Positions 30,439-40,950 are shown, numbered from the stretch's first letter. The stretch: 64,000 bases of DNA from Pelodictyon luteolum (GCF_001622165.1 NZ_LVWG01000032.1:62001-126000); one strand, 5' to 3'. The notes: generated by a model from the sequence alone, not told the origin. Made by a program: numbers and translations.

Positions 30439-31632
30439 TCATCCGAAGATGTCACGGGCTTTTTCAAAGAAGCTCTTCTCTCCCCCTGAACTGTGTGCCT
30501 CGGGTGAGATCGAGGGTGATTTACGCAGACCTCGGAGAAGATCCTTATCCTGCTGGGAAAGCTCTTTGGGCACGTATACATTGACCCTCACGTACTGGTC
30601 GCCCTTGCCCGACCCCCGGAGATGGCCGATGCCATGACCCGGAATACGGAGCATGGTTTCAGGCTGCGTGCCTGCAGGGATGGTCAGTTTCACTGCACCC
30701 TCTAAAGTCGGAACATCGACCTTGGTGCCGAGCACGAGATCGGGGAAGCTGACTGCAAGGCTGTAGATGACGTCATCGCCGTTGCGGACGAAAAGCTCAT
30801 GCGGCTTCTCCTCGATCATGACAATCAAGTCGCCCGGTGCTCCACCCCGTGGTCCGGAGTTGCCTTGTCCGCGGAGGGTGAGGTAGTTGCCGTCCTGTAC
30901 GCCTGCAGGCACAGTCACCTTCACGGTCACCTCGCCCTGCTTGATGCCCTCACCATAGCATGACGGGCAGCGGTCCTTGACGATCCGTCCCTCTCCGCCG
31001 CAGGTCGGGCAGGCAGCGATGTTGACGAACTGGCCGAACATGGTCTTTGATGCCTGGCGGACTTCTCCGGCACCGTGGCAGGTCGGGCAGGTCTCGGTGG
31101 CTCCGGTTTTTGAACCCGAGCCGTTACACTCCTTGCAGGGCACCTGCTTTTTGATCTTGATGGTCTTCTCGACGCCCTTGGCAATCTCTTCGAGCGTGAG
31201 TTTCAAACGGATCTTCAAATCCGTACCCGGAATCCCCGATGCGGCACGTTTTCGCTGTGAGCCGCCACCGCCGAACGCATCCTCGAACCCGAACGGAGAC
31301 CCGCCCCTGCGGCCACCTCCTCCCCCGCCGAACATGTCGTTGAAGGCGCTGAAAATATCGCTGAAATCCGCTCCGCCGCCATACTGACCGCCACCCGATG
31401 CTGCCGAAGAACCGACGCCGGCATGGCCGAACTGGTCGTAACGACGACGCTTGTCGTCATTGCTCAGTACTTCATAGGCCTCGTTGACCTCTTTGAAATG
31501 ATCCTCGGCGTCCTTGTTGTCGGGATTTTTGTCAGGGTGGTATTTAAGGGCCAGTTTACGATAGGCCTTTTTAATTTCATCCTTGTCTGCCGAGCGGCTG
31601 ACACCAAGGACCTCATAGTAGTCTCTTTTCAT
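30439..31632 (-). CDS. dnaJ: Chaperone DnaJ
   Basis: DnaJ stimulates the ATPase of DnaK. The 397-residue protein has the J-domain with HPD at 32-34, a Gly/Phe-rich region (about 75-130), and four zinc-binding repeats beginning CKECNGSG and ending CPSCYGEG. The C-terminal substrate domain is intact. The gene lies 56 bp downstream of grpE, and hrcA precedes grpE, giving the order hrcA-grpE-dnaJ. dnaK is not in the window. Confidence 0.98.
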   Translation of the reverse strand: MKRDYYEVLGVSRSADKDEIKKAYRKLALKYHPDKNPDNKDAEDHFKEVNEAYEVLSNDDKRRRYDQFGHAGVGSSAASGGGQYGGGADFSDIFSAFNDMFGGGGGGRRGGSPFGFEDAFGGGGSQRKRAASGIPGTDLKIRLKLTLEEIAKGVEKTIKIKKQVPCKECNGSGSKTGATETCPTCHGAGEVRQASKTMFGQFVNIAACPTCGGEGRIVKDRCPSCYGEGIKQGEVTVKVTVPAGVQDGNYLTLRGQGNSGPRGGAPGDLIVMIEEKPHELFVRNGDDVIYSLAVSFPDLVLGTKVDVPTLEGAVKLTIPAGTQPETMLRIPGHGIGHLRGSGKGDQYVRVNVYVPKELSQQDKDLLRGLRKSPSISPEAHSSGGEKSFFEKARDIFG

Positions 31633-31688
31633 CTCAATACCTGGAAAATTATGTCTCGGTTCACTGCTCTCTATCTACCAAAATCCCG

Positions 31689-32285
31689 TTACCGGGCCAC
31701 GATAACCTTCGCATGCCGCAGTACCCTGTCACCAAGGAGATAACCCGTCTGGTACTGCTCTACAATGGTCTCTGGTTCGGCATCGGGATGCTCGATCTGG
31801 GAAATGGCCTCGTGGAAATCCACATCGAGCTTCATTCCGATCGCTTCAATCGGCTTCACCCCTTTTGACTCGAGCCAACGGTCCAGGTTTTTCTTCAGGA
31901 GCTCCACGCCGTCAATATAGGGCTTGGCTGCCGCCGGGATCTCTTCGGGTTCGGGAACATTGGCCAGCACCCGCTCGACATCATCAACAAGCGTAAGCAG
32001 GTCGCGCAGGACATTGTCCGTCGCCCGCTGGGAAGCCATGACGGCCTCACGCTCTTTCTGCTTCCGGAAGTTCTCGAACTCGGCTGCACGGCGCAGAAGT
32101 TCATCGCGGAATTTCCCGTTCTGCTCTTTTTCGGCCTGCACTTCTCGTTCAAGGGCGGAAATCCTTGATTCCTGCGATGCAACTTCTGCCGACTGGTCCG
32201 GCGCTGCGGTATTTTCCTGTCCTTCGGCGGGCTCCTGTATGGTTCCTTCCCTGTCCTGCAAAGGGTCTTCTGCTTTCTTCATCAT
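31689..32285 (-). CDS. grpE: Nucleotide exchange factor GrpE
   Basis: GrpE drives ADP release from DnaK. The 198-residue protein has an acidic disordered N-terminus, a long coiled coil (about 40-90) containing [17 protein letters not shown], and a C-terminal beta domain ending [23 protein letters not shown], the family signature. It lies 17 bp after hrcA. Confidence 0.97.
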   Translation of the reverse strand: MMKKAEDPLQDREGTIQEPAEGQENTAAPDQSAEVASQESRISALEREVQAEKEQNGKFRDELLRRAAEFENFRKQKEREAVMASQRATDNVLRDLLTLVDDVERVLANVPEPEEIPAAAKPYIDGVELLKKNLDRWLESKGVKPIEAIGMKLDVDFHEAISQIEHPDAEPETIVEQYQTGYLLGDRVLRHAKVIVAR

Positions 32286-32302
32286 TGAATCGAAAATTAT
32301 AT

Positions 32303-33376
32303 TTAGTTGACATCCGACAGCGTTGCTGTCAAGCAGCCCGCCATGTAGTTCAATACTCGGACAGCATGTTCATAATCCATTCGTTTCGGCCCCAGGATAC
32401 CCAGCGTTCCAACCATGCTGCCGGCATAATATGGAGCGGAGACGATGGTCAAATCCTCAGCCTGCCGTGCGCTGTTCTCACGCCCGATGCTGATTGACAC
32501 ATCATGTCCTGCAGTGCGGCTTGGGTCCTGCTTCGGCGCGATATCCTCGACAAGGCGGGCAACACTGAACTTGTCCTCAATCATGGTGATCAGTTCCCGT
32601 ACCCTTTCCGGCTGCTTGAATTCCGGCTGCTCCACGATGTACTCCGCACCCGAGATATAGAGACGTTCGAAAATGGGCGACTCGTCAAACAGGCTGTCTG
32701 CCGAGCGCACGATCAGCTCTTTCAGTCCGCTGTCGCAACTGCTGCCGGCAAGACGGCGGGTGATCGAGCGGCGGATTTCCGAAAGCGTCAGCCCCGAGAG
32801 CCGTTCATTGAGAAGGTCGACGACCTCGTCAACCTTCTGGCGCGTCAGTTCATGCTGCAGCTCCATGACAATGGTCTTAACGAACATCGACTGGATGGAA
32901 AGCACCACCATCATCCTGGTGGAGCTCAGAAGCACCATATCGAGCTTCTCGAAAACCGCATTCGACAGGGTCGGAGAAAGGACGACGCTGAGCTGACGCG
33001 AAATACTCCCGAGAACCTTCGCAGCAGAGACCAGGACCTCGGCCGAGGTCCCCCTTCCCTCCATGCTGATCGGACCGAAATCCGACTCCATCCGCCGCTT
33101 TTCCTCCTCATCGATGCGCTGCACCTTCATGATAAGGTCAACGTAGTACCGATACCCGAGATCGGTGGGAATCCGCCCGGCTGAAGTATGGGGCTGGCTT
33201 ATATACCCTTCAGCCTCAAGATCAGCCATGACATTGCGTATCGTGGCGTCTGAAAGACCGAGGCTGTAATTCCTTGCTATGTACCTGGAGCCTACAGGAG
33301 CGGCAGTAACCACATAAAGCTGGATGATGATCCCCAGCACCTGCCGTTCCCGCAAGTTCAACTCACGAGAACCCAT
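32303..33376 (-). CDS. hrcA: Heat-inducible repressor HrcA
   Basis: HrcA represses class I heat-shock genes by binding CIRCE. From the ATG at 33376 ([18 protein letters not shown]) the protein is 357 residues. The winged helix (about 1-75) carries [20 protein letters not shown] and [20 protein letters not shown]. The C-terminal domain ([31 protein letters not shown]) is typical. No CIRCE repeat was found upstream. grpE and dnaJ follow. Confidence 0.96.
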   Translation of the reverse strand: MGSRELNLRERQVLGIIIQLYVVTAAPVGSRYIARNYSLGLSDATIRNVMADLEAEGYISQPHTSAGRIPTDLGYRYYVDLIMKVQRIDEEEKRRMESDFGPISMEGRGTSAEVLVSAAKVLGSISRQLSVVLSPTLSNAVFEKLDMVLLSSTRMMVVLSIQSMFVKTIVMELQHELTRQKVDEVVDLLNERLSGLTLSEIRRSITRRLAGSSCDSGLKELIVRSADSLFDESPIFERLYISGAEYIVEQPEFKQPERVRELITMIEDKFSVARLVEDIAPKQDPSRTAGHDVSISIGRENSARQAEDLTIVSAPYYAGSMVGTLGILGPKRMDYEHAVRVLNYMAGCLTATLSDVN

Positions 33377-33536
33377 CTGAACTGTTACCTGTTTTGATAC
33401 CTGACAGTACGCTGCCCGTAAAGAAAAGGGAATGTACGAAAAACACTCCGCCGCGACAACATCGCACCTCAACTGGAGTCACGGGGGAAACCAAGCGCTT
33501 ACCATGGAGAAAAACAATGCGCGGTGGCAATTAATT

Positions 33537-34484
33537 TCATCGGGGCAACCGCCCGCCAACGATCCTGTCCTGGCCTGCGTAATCTTTCTTTACCACGATA
33601 TCCTGCATGCCCGCTTCTTCGAAGAGCTTCACCACCCCCCTGGCACCGTCCGCATGGATTTCCACTGCGATCCACCCGCCGGGCCTGAGCAGACGGCCCG
33701 CCGTAGCGCTCAAAACCTGGTAACACTCCATACCGACCGGAACCGTAAGCGCCAGCTTCGGCTCATGATCCCGAACCTCGGGCTGCAGGCCGGCCCATTC
33801 GGATTCAGGGATGTAGGGCGGGTTGGAGACGAGCATGTCGAACGGGGCGCCTGGCGGCGAGAACAAGGGATCCGTCATGTCGCCGACGGCGAACGACACC
33901 CGATCCCCGGCTCCATGCCGCTCTGCATTGGTGCGGGCAACCTCAAGAGCATCCAGGGAGACATCGATCCCCACGGCCTGCAGCGTCGGCATACGCAGCG
34001 CCATGGTCAGGGCAATGCACCCGCTGCCGGTTCCGGCATCGAGGATGCGCACTCCACCGGAGGCACTGGCCCCATCTGCCTCAAGCAGCTCAAGGGCAAA
34101 CTCGACAAGCAGCTCCGTTTCGGGACGGGGAATCAGCACCCGCCGGTCGACATGGAATGGCAGACCGTAAAACCACTGCTCACCGGTGATGTACTGCAAC
34201 GGCCGGCCGCCGAGGCGCTGGCGGCAGAGCTCCCTGAAGCGCTCGAGTTCATCGGGATAGACCGGCCGCTCGTGCTGCAGATAGAGGTCCAGACGTGCCA
34301 TCTTGAGCACATGCGCGAGCAGAAGCTCAGCACCGAGACGCGCTTCATCGACCCCTTTGGAGAGAAAAAACTCCGCCGTTGTTTTCAGCAGGCCTCGGAC
34401 CTGCCATTCCTGTGCCGGTTTCGTCACGATAGCTTGGTGTGGAGAATTGCCGCCGATGATGCATTGATGCGTCCGGCGAAACAT
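33537..34484 (-). CDS. prmC: Peptide chain release factor N5-glutamine methyltransferase
   Basis: PrmC methylates the GGQ glutamine of release factors. The 315-residue protein has an N-terminal helical domain (about 25-95), the VLIPRPETELLVE segment (116-128), a SAM-binding ILDAGTGSGCIAL (147-159) and the catalytic NPPY at 221-224. The true start may lie downstream of the first Met, as the first twenty residues are not typical. hrcA follows 160 bp downstream on the same strand. Confidence 0.95.
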   Translation of the reverse strand: MFRRTHQCIIGGNSPHQAIVTKPAQEWQVRGLLKTTAEFFLSKGVDEARLGAELLLAHVLKMARLDLYLQHERPVYPDELERFRELCRQRLGGRPLQYITGEQWFYGLPFHVDRRVLIPRPETELLVEFALELLEADGASASGGVRILDAGTGSGCIALTMALRMPTLQAVGIDVSLDALEVARTNAERHGAGDRVSFAVGDMTDPLFSPPGAPFDMLVSNPPYIPESEWAGLQPEVRDHEPKLALTVPVGMECYQVLSATAGRLLRPGGWIAVEIHADGARGVVKLFEEAGMQDIVVKKDYAGQDRIVGGRLPR

Positions 34485-34601
34485 GAATGTACACCCTCCC
34501 CCGCATTATAAAAAACCGGCGGCACAAAGGATGTTCCGAGATTTGCGTAGCTTTATGTCCTAAGGGAACCATGCGAGCATATACCAACAAACCAGACACC
34601 G

Positions 34602-35342
34602 ATGAACAGACTGCTGACACTTCTCCTCATCCTCCTCTCTTCCATCCTGACCGGCAGAGCAACTGCTGCAGCGACTTTCACAGGGGTCATGGAAATGCTC
34701 CTTACCATGCCCTCCGGCAAGGCAGAGGTTACCTACTATTTCGGAGACCGGGCCCAGAAAATGGAGATGTTCGTCCAGCTCCAGAGGGTACCAGATCCGC
34801 TGCGCACGGCCGTCATCACCAAGGCCGCAAAGCCGGATGAAGCCATCATCATCAATCACGACACAGGGTCCTGGTCCCCGGTGAACCTCCGTACCGCGGC
34901 TGAAAACGCAACGCTCCTCGACTTTGACAGCAACTACACCCTCGAACGGCTCCCGAACACCACCCTGAAAGGATACCCCTGCCGCCACATCAGGCTGAAA
35001 AGCAGTACTGAACGGCTCGAGCTCTGGGTAGCCGAAGGTCTCGGAGATTTTTCGACCTTCCGCATCCTGCAGTCGCAGAACCCCCGTCTCTCAAACACCT
35101 CGCTCTCCAGAACCCTGAAAAAAGCAGGCGTCGAGGGATTCCCTGTTCGCATCATCCAGTCCTCCGGCGGCACTACGAACCGGATGGAACTCGTGCAGGT
35201 ATGGCCGAAAAAGCTCTCCGACTCAGAATTCAGGGTACCCGGGGGGTACCGGAAGGTCATCATGGACGAGGCTCCAATCAGCCAGGACCGCAAGGCCCAC
35301 CTGAAAAACCTGATGGAAAAGATGAAAAAGTTCGAGCAGTAG
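34602..35342 (+). CDS. Exported DUF4412-like protein
   Basis: The 246-residue protein has a signal peptide (MNRLLTLLLILLSSILTGRA, cleavage likely near ATAAA). The mature part is beta-rich, with FTGVMEMLLTMPSGKAEVTY and a later segment LPNTTLKGYPCRHIRLKSST, resembling DUF4412 and LolA-like outer-membrane-associated proteins. A helical tail ends EKMKKFEQ. The function is unknown. proS follows 54 bp downstream in the same direction. Confidence 0.7.
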   Translation: MNRLLTLLLILLSSILTGRATAAATFTGVMEMLLTMPSGKAEVTYYFGDRAQKMEMFVQLQRVPDPLRTAVITKAAKPDEAIIINHDTGSWSPVNLRTAAENATLLDFDSNYTLERLPNTTLKGYPCRHIRLKSSTERLELWVAEGLGDFSTFRILQSQNPRLSNTSLSRTLKKAGVEGFPVRIIQSSGGTTNRMELVQVWPKKLSDSEFRVPGGYRKVIMDEAPISQDRKAHLKNLMEKMKKFEQ

Positions 35343-35345
35343 TCG

Positions 35346-35355
35346 TATATTTTTG
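35346..35355 (+). promoter_or_regulatory. Candidate promoter element before proS
   Basis: TATATTTTTG lies 41 bp upstream of the proS GTG, immediately after the preceding gene's stop. It resembles the elements at lepA and mutS. Confidence 0.35.
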
Positions 35356-35396
35356 CTCCCCGAGAGCAGCAGCATCAACCCTAAGCACTTACATCC

Positions 35397-36842
35397 GTGG
35401 CAGATAAAATCACCGCAAGAAACGAAGACTATTCCCAGTGGTACATCGACCTGGTCCGCTCGGCAAAACTCGCAGACTATTCCGACGTGCGCGGCTGCAT
35501 GGTCATCCGGCCGAACGGCTATGCAATCTGGGAAAAGATGCAGGCTGCCCTTGACCGGATGTTCAAGGAAACCGGCCACGTCAACGCCTACTTCCCCCTC
35601 TTCATCCCTGAAAGCTTCATCGCCAAGGAGGCGGAACATATCGAAGGGTTCGCGCCCGAATGCGCCGTCGTCACCCATGGAGGAGGAGAGGAACTTGCCG
35701 AAAAGCTCTACGTACGTCCGACTTCGGAAACCATCATCTGGTCCTCTTACAAGAAATGGATCCAATCATACCGGGATCTGCCGATCCTCATCAACCAGTG
35801 GGCCAATGTGGTACGCTGGGAGATGCGCACCCGCCTCTTCCTTCGCACTACCGAATTCCTCTGGCAGGAAGGCCATACCGCCCATGCAACGCCCGAGGAA
35901 TCGCAGGAGGAGGTCATGCGGATGATCAACGTCTACCGCACCTTCGCTGAAGAATACATGGCCATGCCGGTCATCATGGGCCGGAAAACCGACAGCGAGA
36001 AATTCGCCGGCGCTGAGGAGACTTACTGCATTGAAGCGATGATGCAGGACGGCAAGGCCCTTCAGGCAGGCACCTCGCACAACCTCGGCCAGAACTTTGC
36101 AAAGGCCTTCGACTGCCAGTTCCAGACCAAAGACAGCCGTCTTGATTACGTATGGGCCACCAGCTGGGGTGTTTCGACCAGGCTCATCGGAGCGCTCATC
36201 ATGGCCCACTCCGACGACCGGGGTCTTGTACTTCCCCCGAAACTTGCCTCGCGCCAGGTAGTCATCATCCCGATTCTTCGAGGCGACAAGGCTGCCGTAC
36301 TGGAGCAGGCCGACGCCATGGCCGCATCCCTGAAAGCAGCTGGAATTCCCGCATTTGTCGACGGCAGTGAACAGAACTCGCCTGGTTGGAAGTTCGCAGA
36401 ATATGAACTGCAGGGCATTCCTGTCCGCATTGAAGTCGGCCCACGCGATATTGAAAAAGGGATCTGCATCGCCGCACGTCGCGACACCCTCGAAAAGAGT
36501 GAACTGCAGCTCGGCGAGACGCTCCCGCGGGCGGTGCAGGAGATCCTCGATGCCATGCAGAAGGATATGTACCAGAAGGCCCTCCTGTTCCGTGAAGAGA
36601 ATACGGTTGAAGCCTCCAGCTATGAAGAGTTCAAGGCCGCTGTCGAAAAAGGATTCGTCATTGCACACTGGGACGGCACTGCCGAAACTGAAGAAAAGAT
36701 AAAGGAAGAGACAAAAGCCACCATCAGGGTCCTTCCTGAAGAGGACGGCTATATCGAACGCTACCGGATGAACGATCCCGGCACCTGCATCTACTCCGGC
36801 AACCCCGCAGCTCAGAAAGTGGTATTCGCAAAAGCATACTGA
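35397..36842 (+). CDS. proS: Prolyl-tRNA synthetase (archaeal/eukaryal-like type)
   Basis: ProS charges tRNA-Pro. The 481-residue protein starts at GTG 35397 ([20 protein letters not shown]). It is the short, non-editing form: motif 2 is [20 protein letters not shown] and motif 3 is near [20 protein letters not shown]. The anticodon-binding domain (about 280-380) is followed by a C-terminal extension ending [13 protein letters not shown]. It lacks the long insertion of the common bacterial form. A hairpin terminator follows. Confidence 0.96.
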   Translation: MADKITARNEDYSQWYIDLVRSAKLADYSDVRGCMVIRPNGYAIWEKMQAALDRMFKETGHVNAYFPLFIPESFIAKEAEHIEGFAPECAVVTHGGGEELAEKLYVRPTSETIIWSSYKKWIQSYRDLPILINQWANVVRWEMRTRLFLRTTEFLWQEGHTAHATPEESQEEVMRMINVYRTFAEEYMAMPVIMGRKTDSEKFAGAEETYCIEAMMQDGKALQAGTSHNLGQNFAKAFDCQFQTKDSRLDYVWATSWGVSTRLIGALIMAHSDDRGLVLPPKLASRQVVIIPILRGDKAAVLEQADAMAASLKAAGIPAFVDGSEQNSPGWKFAEYELQGIPVRIEVGPRDIEKGICIAARRDTLEKSELQLGETLPRAVQEILDAMQKDMYQKALLFREENTVEASSYEEFKAAVEKGFVIAHWDGTAETEEKIKEETKATIRVLPEEDGYIERYRMNDPGTCIYSGNPAAQKVVFAKAY

Positions 36843-36880
36843 GCCGGACCGGAGACCGCTCATCTGAACGGTACTACGAA

Positions 36881-36927
36881 AAACAAAGAGCCGCCGGTAT
36901 CAGGACGATATCGGCGGCTCTTTGTTC
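36881..36927. terminator. Terminator between proS and the peroxiredoxin gene
   Basis: The arms AACAAAGAGCCGCCG and CGGCGGCTCTTTGTT flank a loop of about 17 bases. It lies between convergent stops and can act in both directions. Confidence 0.85.
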
Positions 36928-36961
36928 TCTTACGCTTGTAGATAAAAAACTTCTGCGGGTC

Positions 36962-37552
36962 TTACTCGTCCTTGAAAAAATCCTTCAAGCCTTCATCGGT
37001 AGGCTTCATCGCCTTGTCGCCTTTGTTCCAGTTGGCAGGGCACACCTCGCCGAACTGCTCGGTGAACTGCAGCGCATCAACCATGCGGAGAACCTCGTCC
37101 ACGTTGCGGCCGAGCCCGAGATCGTTGACCACCTGATGACGCACAATCCCTTCTTTATCAATCAGGAACAGTCCGCGCAAAGACACGCCGGCTCCTTCAG
37201 CCAGCACATCGTAATCGGCTGAAACGGTCTTGTTGAGGTCGGACAGGAGCGTATAGGTCACGCCCTCGATGCCGCCCCGGTTGCGCGGGGTCTGCAGCCA
37301 TGCAAAATGCGAGAACTTGGAGTCGACAGAACAGCCGATAACCTCAACGTTGCGCTTTTTGAACTCCTCCAGTTTTTCCTGAAACGCATGCAGTTCGGTA
37401 GGACAGACGAAGGTGAAATCAAGCGGATAGAAAAAAAGAACGACATACTTCCCCCTGAAATCCGAAAGTCTGCAGGAATCGACAAACTCCCTGCCGCCGG
37501 CAACGGCCTCTACATTGAATTCCGGCGCTTTGCGCCCGACTAGAACACCCAT
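36962..37552 (-). CDS. 2-Cys peroxiredoxin (AhpC/TSA family)
   Basis: This reduces hydrogen peroxide and organic hydroperoxides with a thiol donor. The 196-residue protein has the peroxidatic Cys50 in FTFVCPTELHAF and a resolving Cys171 in EVCPANW, typical of the Prx1/AhpC group. No AhpF-type reductase is adjacent. The promoter region carries a perfect 7-bp inverted repeat (37607-37625), which could be a Fur/PerR operator. Confidence 0.95.
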   Translation of the reverse strand: MGVLVGRKAPEFNVEAVAGGREFVDSCRLSDFRGKYVVLFFYPLDFTFVCPTELHAFQEKLEEFKKRNVEVIGCSVDSKFSHFAWLQTPRNRGGIEGVTYTLLSDLNKTVSADYDVLAEGAGVSLRGLFLIDKEGIVRHQVVNDLGLGRNVDEVLRMVDALQFTEQFGEVCPANWNKGDKAMKPTDEGLKDFFKDE

Positions 37553-37580
37553 GGCTCCTCCTTAAGATGATTGAGTGGAT

Positions 37581-37602
37581 TTAATGACTGAATTAATGAC
37601 TG
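37581..37602. repeat. Direct repeat upstream of the peroxiredoxin gene
   Basis: TTAATGACTG occurs at 37581-37590 and 37593-37602, on a 12-bp period, within 50 bp of the peroxiredoxin start. Confidence 0.8.
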
Positions 37603-37606
37603 GGTT

Positions 37607-37625
37607 TTAAATAGGACTTATTTAA
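37607..37625. promoter_or_regulatory. Candidate Fur/PerR-type operator
   Basis: TTAAATA and TATTTAA form a perfect inverted repeat spaced by five bases, 54 bp upstream of the peroxiredoxin start and 90 bp upstream of the divergent permease. Its AT-rich symmetry resembles PerR boxes, but the match is not exact. Confidence 0.45.
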
Positions 37626-37715
37626 TCCAATATAGGCGTTTCGACGGATTATCCAAAGAAATCGTTATCATTTACGACTGACAACAAAAAGAAAGGCGCA
37701 ACCATTCAGGGGAAA

Positions 37716-39029
37716 ATGCCAATGGGTATACGGTCATATTTCGGGTTTGAAGAGCATGGCACCGGTTACCGGCAGGAGTTCCTCGCCGGGCTCACAACAT
37801 TCTTCACCCTCGCCTACATCATCGTCGTCAACCCGGCTATCCTCGAAGCAGCGGGCATGCCGAGGGGAGCGTCGACGACGGCAACCATCTTCACCGCCCT
37901 CACCGGCACCCTCCTCATGGGGCTCTACGCCAAACGCCCGTTTGCCGTAGCTCCTTACATGGGCGAAAACGCATTCATAGCATACACGGTCGTGCAGGTG
38001 CTCGGCTATTCTTGGCAGACAGCGCTTGCGGCCATCTTTCTCAGCGGCCTGGTCTTCACCATCCTGACCCTTGCAGGGCTGCGGCGATGGCTGGCAGAAT
38101 CCATCCCGGCATCCCTGAAGCACAGCTTCCCCGTCGGCATCGGTCTGTTCCTCGCCTTTCTCGGTCTCGGCGACATGGGGGTCATCACCATCGGAGTTCC
38201 GGGTGCGCCGGTCCGGATGGGCGATATCACTGCTCTTCCCGTGCTGCTCGGTCTTGCAGCCCTGCTGCTTACCGCCGTGCTCATAGCCCGGAAACAAAGC
38301 GGAGCGATCCTCATCGGCATGGCAGCCGCCACCGGTTGCGGCGTCATGACAGGCCTTGTCGACATGCCCGCATCCCCGTTCAGCCTCCCGCCCGCCATCG
38401 GCCCCGTGCTGCTGCAGATCGACTTCCACGCAGCCTTCACCCTCGGATTCCTCGGAGTGATCACCAGCGTCCTCATCATGGACTTTGTCGACACCATGGG
38501 ATCCCTTTACGGCCTCTCCTCCCGGGCAGGTCTGCTTGACACGGAGGGTAACCTCCCGGACATCGAAAAGCCCATGCTGGTCGATGCCCTCTCGACCCTC
38601 ATCGCCGCACTCATCGGCACGACGACGGCCGGCATCTTCATTGAATCGGCGACCGGCATTGAGCAGGGCGGGCGGACAGGGTTCACGGCAGTGGTCATCG
38701 CGGGGTTCTTTGCCCTCGCCCTCTTCTTCTCCCCGCTCCTCACCGTCGTTCCATCCTTCGCCTACGGCCCCGCCATGGTGCTCGTCGGGATGTTCATGCT
38801 CGGCTCGGTGACGAAACTGGACTTCAGGGATCACGCCGAACTGATTCCGGCGTTCCTCACCATCATCCTCATGATCTTTACTTTCAACATCGGCGTGGGC
38901 ATCACAGCGGGCTTCCTTGCCCACGTGCTGATGAAGCTCTTCACCGGCCGCCACAGGGAGCTCAGCCCGGGGATGTGGATGCTTGCCATGATATCCCTCG
39001 TCTTCTACCTCTTCTATCCATACCACTAA
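37716..39029 (+). CDS. NCS2/AzgA-like purine permease
   Basis: This inner-membrane carrier has 437 residues and about twelve to fourteen helices. The N-terminus FGFEEHGTGYRQEFLAGLTT, VNPAILEAAGMPRGA and APYMGENAFIAYTVV follow the AzgA (adenine/guanine/hypoxanthine) pattern. FVDTMGSLYGLSSRAGLLD and ATGIEQGGRTGFTAVVI are further conserved blocks. An AGGGG element precedes the ATG. The nitrilase-family gene follows after 14 bp. Confidence 0.92.
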   Translation: MPMGIRSYFGFEEHGTGYRQEFLAGLTTFFTLAYIIVVNPAILEAAGMPRGASTTATIFTALTGTLLMGLYAKRPFAVAPYMGENAFIAYTVVQVLGYSWQTALAAIFLSGLVFTILTLAGLRRWLAESIPASLKHSFPVGIGLFLAFLGLGDMGVITIGVPGAPVRMGDITALPVLLGLAALLLTAVLIARKQSGAILIGMAAATGCGVMTGLVDMPASPFSLPPAIGPVLLQIDFHAAFTLGFLGVITSVLIMDFVDTMGSLYGLSSRAGLLDTEGNLPDIEKPMLVDALSTLIAALIGTTTAGIFIESATGIEQGGRTGFTAVVIAGFFALALFFSPLLTVVPSFAYGPAMVLVGMFMLGSVTKLDFRDHAELIPAFLTIILMIFTFNIGVGITAGFLAHVLMKLFTGRHRELSPGMWMLAMISLVFYLFYPYH

Positions 39030-39043
39030 ACCCTGAACCGACG

Positions 39044-39901
39044 ATGCTGAAAGCGAAACTGCATATAGCCCAGACAGACTGCACCCTCGCGAATTTCGAT
39101 GAAAACCTCGCCCGCCACTGCCTGCTTGCCGAAGAGGCCCTGAAGGGCGGCGCTGATGCCATAGCGTTTCCAGAACTCTCGCTGACAGGCTACAACGTTC
39201 AGGATGCGGCGCAGGACATCGCCATGCATATCGATGACCCCCGCCTCGAGCCGCTCAGGAAGCTGAGCCGCGATATCACCATCATCTGCGGAGGAATAGA
39301 GCTGAGCGAAGAGTATGGGGTGTACAATTCGGCGTTCATGTTCGAAGACGGAAAGGGACGAAGCATCCACCGCAAGATATACCTGCCCACATACGGCATG
39401 TTTGAGGAGCTCCGCTATTTTTCAGCGGGGCAGGAGATCACGGTTGTCGACTCGCGAAGACTCGGCCGCATAGGGGTCGCCATCTGCGAGGACTTCTGGC
39501 ATGTGTCGGTACCCTATCTGCTTGCCCACCAGGGAGCCCAGCTCCTTATGGTGCTGATGTCGAGTCCGCTTCGTATGTCGCCGGGATCGGGGCTGCCGCC
39601 GATCGTCACCCAGTGGCAGACCATCGCCTCCACCTATGCCTTTCTCTTCAGCACCTTCGTATGCTGCGTAAACCGGGTGGGCAATGAAGACAGTTTCACC
39701 TACTGGGGAAACTCATCCCTGACAGGGCCGGACGGCACAGCCATCAAGAACGCCCCGCTATTCAAGGAGGAGGTGCTCGAAACCGTGCTTGACTTTTCTG
39801 CAGTCAAACGCACCCGGCTGCACTCGTCGCACTTTCTTGATGAAGACCTCCGCCTGATATCTGGAGAGCTCCAGTCAATCATCACGGGCCGCAAGGGCTG
39901 A
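39044..39901 (+). CDS. Carbon-nitrogen hydrolase (nitrilase superfamily)
   Basis: From the ATG at 39044 the protein is 285 residues. The catalytic triad is Glu44 (AFPELSLTGY), Lys111 (HRKIYLPTYGMFEE) and Cys148 (AICEDFWHVS). The sequence around these residues resembles the glutaminase domain of NAD synthetase, but no synthetase domain is attached. It likely hydrolyses an amide; the substrate is unknown. It lies just after the purine permease and converges on ispE. Confidence 0.9.
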   Translation: MLKAKLHIAQTDCTLANFDENLARHCLLAEEALKGGADAIAFPELSLTGYNVQDAAQDIAMHIDDPRLEPLRKLSRDITIICGGIELSEEYGVYNSAFMFEDGKGRSIHRKIYLPTYGMFEELRYFSAGQEITVVDSRRLGRIGVAICEDFWHVSVPYLLAHQGAQLLMVLMSSPLRMSPGSGLPPIVTQWQTIASTYAFLFSTFVCCVNRVGNEDSFTYWGNSSLTGPDGTAIKNAPLFKEEVLETVLDFSAVKRTRLHSSHFLDEDLRLISGELQSIITGRKG

Positions 39902-39926
39902 AAAGAAGAAGGCTCCTGCAGCAGCG

Positions 39927-40790
39927 CTACTGCCGCATGGAAAAACCGGGGGGGGTAAGGTTGGTGGGATAAGCTGCCGGTTGGCGCTCAATGGCACGCC
40001 GGGCATCCAGAGGGCTTTCAAACAGACCGTAGACGGCCGAACCGCTGCCTGAGAGCGAGGCGAACACCGCTCCTTCCTCGAGCAGATCCCTATGGACCCT
40101 GCTGACCTTTGGAAACTGCTCGAAGACGGCAGACTGAAAATCATTTTCAAACAGCCCAAGCCGCCCGCTGTCCCCGATTCCGGACAGGTCGGAGGCTATC
40201 GTACGGATATCGGGACGGCTCTGCCCGAATCGAGCGTGGAAGTTCCCATAGGCCCACGCAGTGGAGATGTGCTCCGCCGGAAACACCGTCACAACGTACC
40301 AGGGAAGTGCGGCATGCAGATCAGTCAGTTCATCGCCGATGCCACCTGCATAGGCGAGCCCCTCCATTTCGAGAAAATAGGGTACGTCGGCACCCAGCTT
40401 CACCGCCAGCGGGTGCAGGTCCTCCAAAGGGGCATTGATGTTCCAGAACCCGTTCAACACCCGCAGCACGGTTGCAGCGTCACTGCTTCCGCCACCAAGG
40501 CCCGCACCGAAAGGCACCTGCTTGTCAAGCTCAATCGACACGCCATCCATGACGCCGGAGAACTCCTGCAGCGACCGGGCTGCCCTGATGCAGAGGTTGC
40601 TGCCGTCAGTCGGAAGATCGGCGTTCGTGCAGCGCATTGAAATGGCGTCAGCCGGGCTGAAACAAAGCGTGTCGTGCCAACTGACGGGGGCAAAAATGGT
40701 TTCAAGGTTGTGGTACCCGTCGTCCCGTTTTCCGGTGATGAAAAGTCCGAGGTTGATTTTGGCGAACGCGTGGACTGAAATGGAGGGCAT
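39927..40790 (-). CDS. ispE: 4-diphosphocytidyl-2-C-methyl-D-erythritol kinase
   Basis: IspE performs the fourth step of the MEP isoprenoid pathway, which supplies precursors for quinones, carotenoids and pigment tails. The 287-residue GHMP kinase has AFAKINLGLFITGKRDDGYH at the start, the ATP loop PFGAGLGGGSSDAAT and ASLSGSGSAVYGLF near the C-terminus. It converges on the amidase gene with 25 bp between stops. Confidence 0.96.
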   Translation of the reverse strand: MPSISVHAFAKINLGLFITGKRDDGYHNLETIFAPVSWHDTLCFSPADAISMRCTNADLPTDGSNLCIRAARSLQEFSGVMDGVSIELDKQVPFGAGLGGGSSDAATVLRVLNGFWNINAPLEDLHPLAVKLGADVPYFLEMEGLAYAGGIGDELTDLHAALPWYVVTVFPAEHISTAWAYGNFHARFGQSRPDIRTIASDLSGIGDSGRLGLFENDFQSAVFEQFPKVSRVHRDLLEEGAVFASLSGSGSAVYGLFESPLDARRAIERQPAAYPTNLTPPGFSMRQ

Positions 40791-40950
40791 TAGTCTCTCT
40801 GGTTGTATTCAGGAACGGCGTTGAGGGTTCCGTTTATATGAAAAATTTGTCATATTGACTGCGCGGAAACTATACCAATATGCACCGATCACCCGATGCC
40901 CCTGCAACATTTCAACCCGTAGCACCATGCCCAGAGGAAAGACCAACTCC

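Noticed and set aside
33377-33536. CIRCE operator upstream of hrcA
   Set aside because: No TTAGCACTC-N9-GAGTGCTAA or near match is present; the only CACTCC and GGAGT halves are about 30 bp apart. hrcA may be read from prmC or use a site elsewhere.
37657-37674. A Fur box (AATCGTTATCATTT) near the purine permease
   Set aside because: It matches only one half of the 19-bp Fur consensus; the perfect inverted repeat at 37607 is a better candidate operator.
37734-39026. A 430-codon minus-strand frame opposite the purine permease
   Set aside because: The product is an acidic, His-rich shadow of the membrane protein on the other strand, with no domain.
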